Source of the DNA: Erythrocercus mccallii
Taxonomy: Eukaryota > Chordata > Aves > Passeriformes > Dicruridae
Assembly: GCA_013397435.1 (NCBI GenBank)
Contig: VZRG01000183.1
Span: 133,787 to 197,786, forward strand
Direction: 5' to 3'
DNA: 64,000 bases
A model generated the notes under the pieces. It had not been told where the DNA came from. It saw only the letters and a list, made by a program, of their open reading frames with translations, and ran no database searches. Positions 63,476-64,000 of the stretch are shown in pieces. Both the position numbers and the translations under genes were made by a program. Each line of letters begins with the position of its first letter. The stretch's first letter is position 1.

Positions 63476-63975
63476 ATTTTACGAAATGCAAGCTTAGCTA
63501 CAGCCTCATTTTTCTAGGACAAAAAGTTATATAAAGATTCAATAATATTTTTATGATATACTGGTTTCAGCTGAATAAGAGTTGTGTCTTCTGTGTAAAA
63601 AATTCAAATGCAAATTTTCAGTTTGTGAAGCTTCTAGTACATCTGGAAGAGTGCTTCTGTTCTAAAGCTGTGAGTCCAGAAGTTCTGCTCCTGAAGTGTT
63701 GCACATGTAGTCAAATATTTCAATATTCAAAGAAATGTGATCCCTTTCAGTCCATATTTTTATTAGTCACACTGCCTTTACCCAGAGTGTACATACATAA
63801 ATAAAGAGAAGAAGCCAAGGTCTGGTACGAGCAAGCAAAAGATCTGATTAAAACAAGAAACAGTCAATAAATTGAAAAAAATCTTAAAGAGCAAGCTGTC
63901 ACAATGTGCTTGTTCATAGTAGGAAGAGGAAAATAACATCTGCTTAATTGTAAAGCATCTCTAAATAAAGCTTTT
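63476..63975. other. Non-coding, no gene recognised
   Basis: AT-rich sequence between the CR1 copy and the tRNA-like edge. An 83-codon open frame at 63553-63804 has no recognisable domain. Confidence 0.6.
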
Positions 63976-64000
63976 GGATAGCTCAGTTGGCAGCTGATGT
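63976..64000 (+). other. tRNA-Lys-like 5' segment (A-box region), cut by the window edge
   Basis: GGATAGCTCAGTTGG (63976-63990) equals the D-arm and A-box part of vertebrate tRNA-Lys (TTT type). The bases before it (GCTTTT) and after it (CAGCTGATGT) depart from the tRNA. It could be the head of a tRNA-derived SINE, a tRNA pseudogene, or chance. The window ends before the anticodon arm. Confidence 0.35.

Noticed and set aside
1..64000. Possibility of a novel prokaryote-like system (operon, CRISPR, toxin-antitoxin, phage)
   Set aside because: No direct-repeat array, no operonic gene packing and no ribosome-binding-site-linked frames. CR1 elements and a spliced KCNIP4 exon mark this as vertebrate intronic DNA.

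Overview
The window looks like intronic DNA from a bird, or less likely another sauropsid. It is AT-rich, has few repeats, and almost all recognisable repeats are pieces of CR1, the dominant LINE of birds and reptiles. No prokaryotic gene organisation, rRNA, complete tRNA, CRISPR array or continuous long gene is present. The longest open frame (143 codons) is no longer than expected by chance in 64 kb of AT-rich sequence.

The one protein-coding feature I can support is a single short exon on the minus strand (3883 down to 3772). It encodes a 37-residue hydrophobic N-terminus that begins MLTLEWESEG and ends at a consensus GT splice donor in phase 1. I recognise it as an alternative first coding exon of KCNIP4 (KChIP4), an EF-hand subunit of Kv4 potassium channels. 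KCNIP4 is known for several alternative N-termini spread over giant introns, which fits one exon in 64 kb. The EF-hand exons are not in the window and should lie beyond position 1.

Layout: 1-3771 is the intron downstream of this exon. 3772-4345 is the exon with its leader and a slightly GC-richer, CpG-containing upstream block. 4346-64000 is upstream sequence, intronic for longer KCNIP4 isoforms if those start further upstream. It holds a CR1 ORF2 endonuclease relic (6785-7405, +), a CR1 reverse-transcriptase relic (24690-25265, -), CR1 3' ends (44033-44323, -; 63082-63475, +), weaker CR1 remnants, a TG/TA microsatellite (40789-40845), several long perfect palindromes, short tandem duplications, a 30-base assembly gap, and a tRNA-like 15-mer at the right edge.

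I found no new multi-gene system. The points most worth following up are the alternative KCNIP4 exon and its leader, the tRNA-like edge sequence, a cluster of forkhead-type motifs near 46.2-46.4 kb, and the long palindromes.
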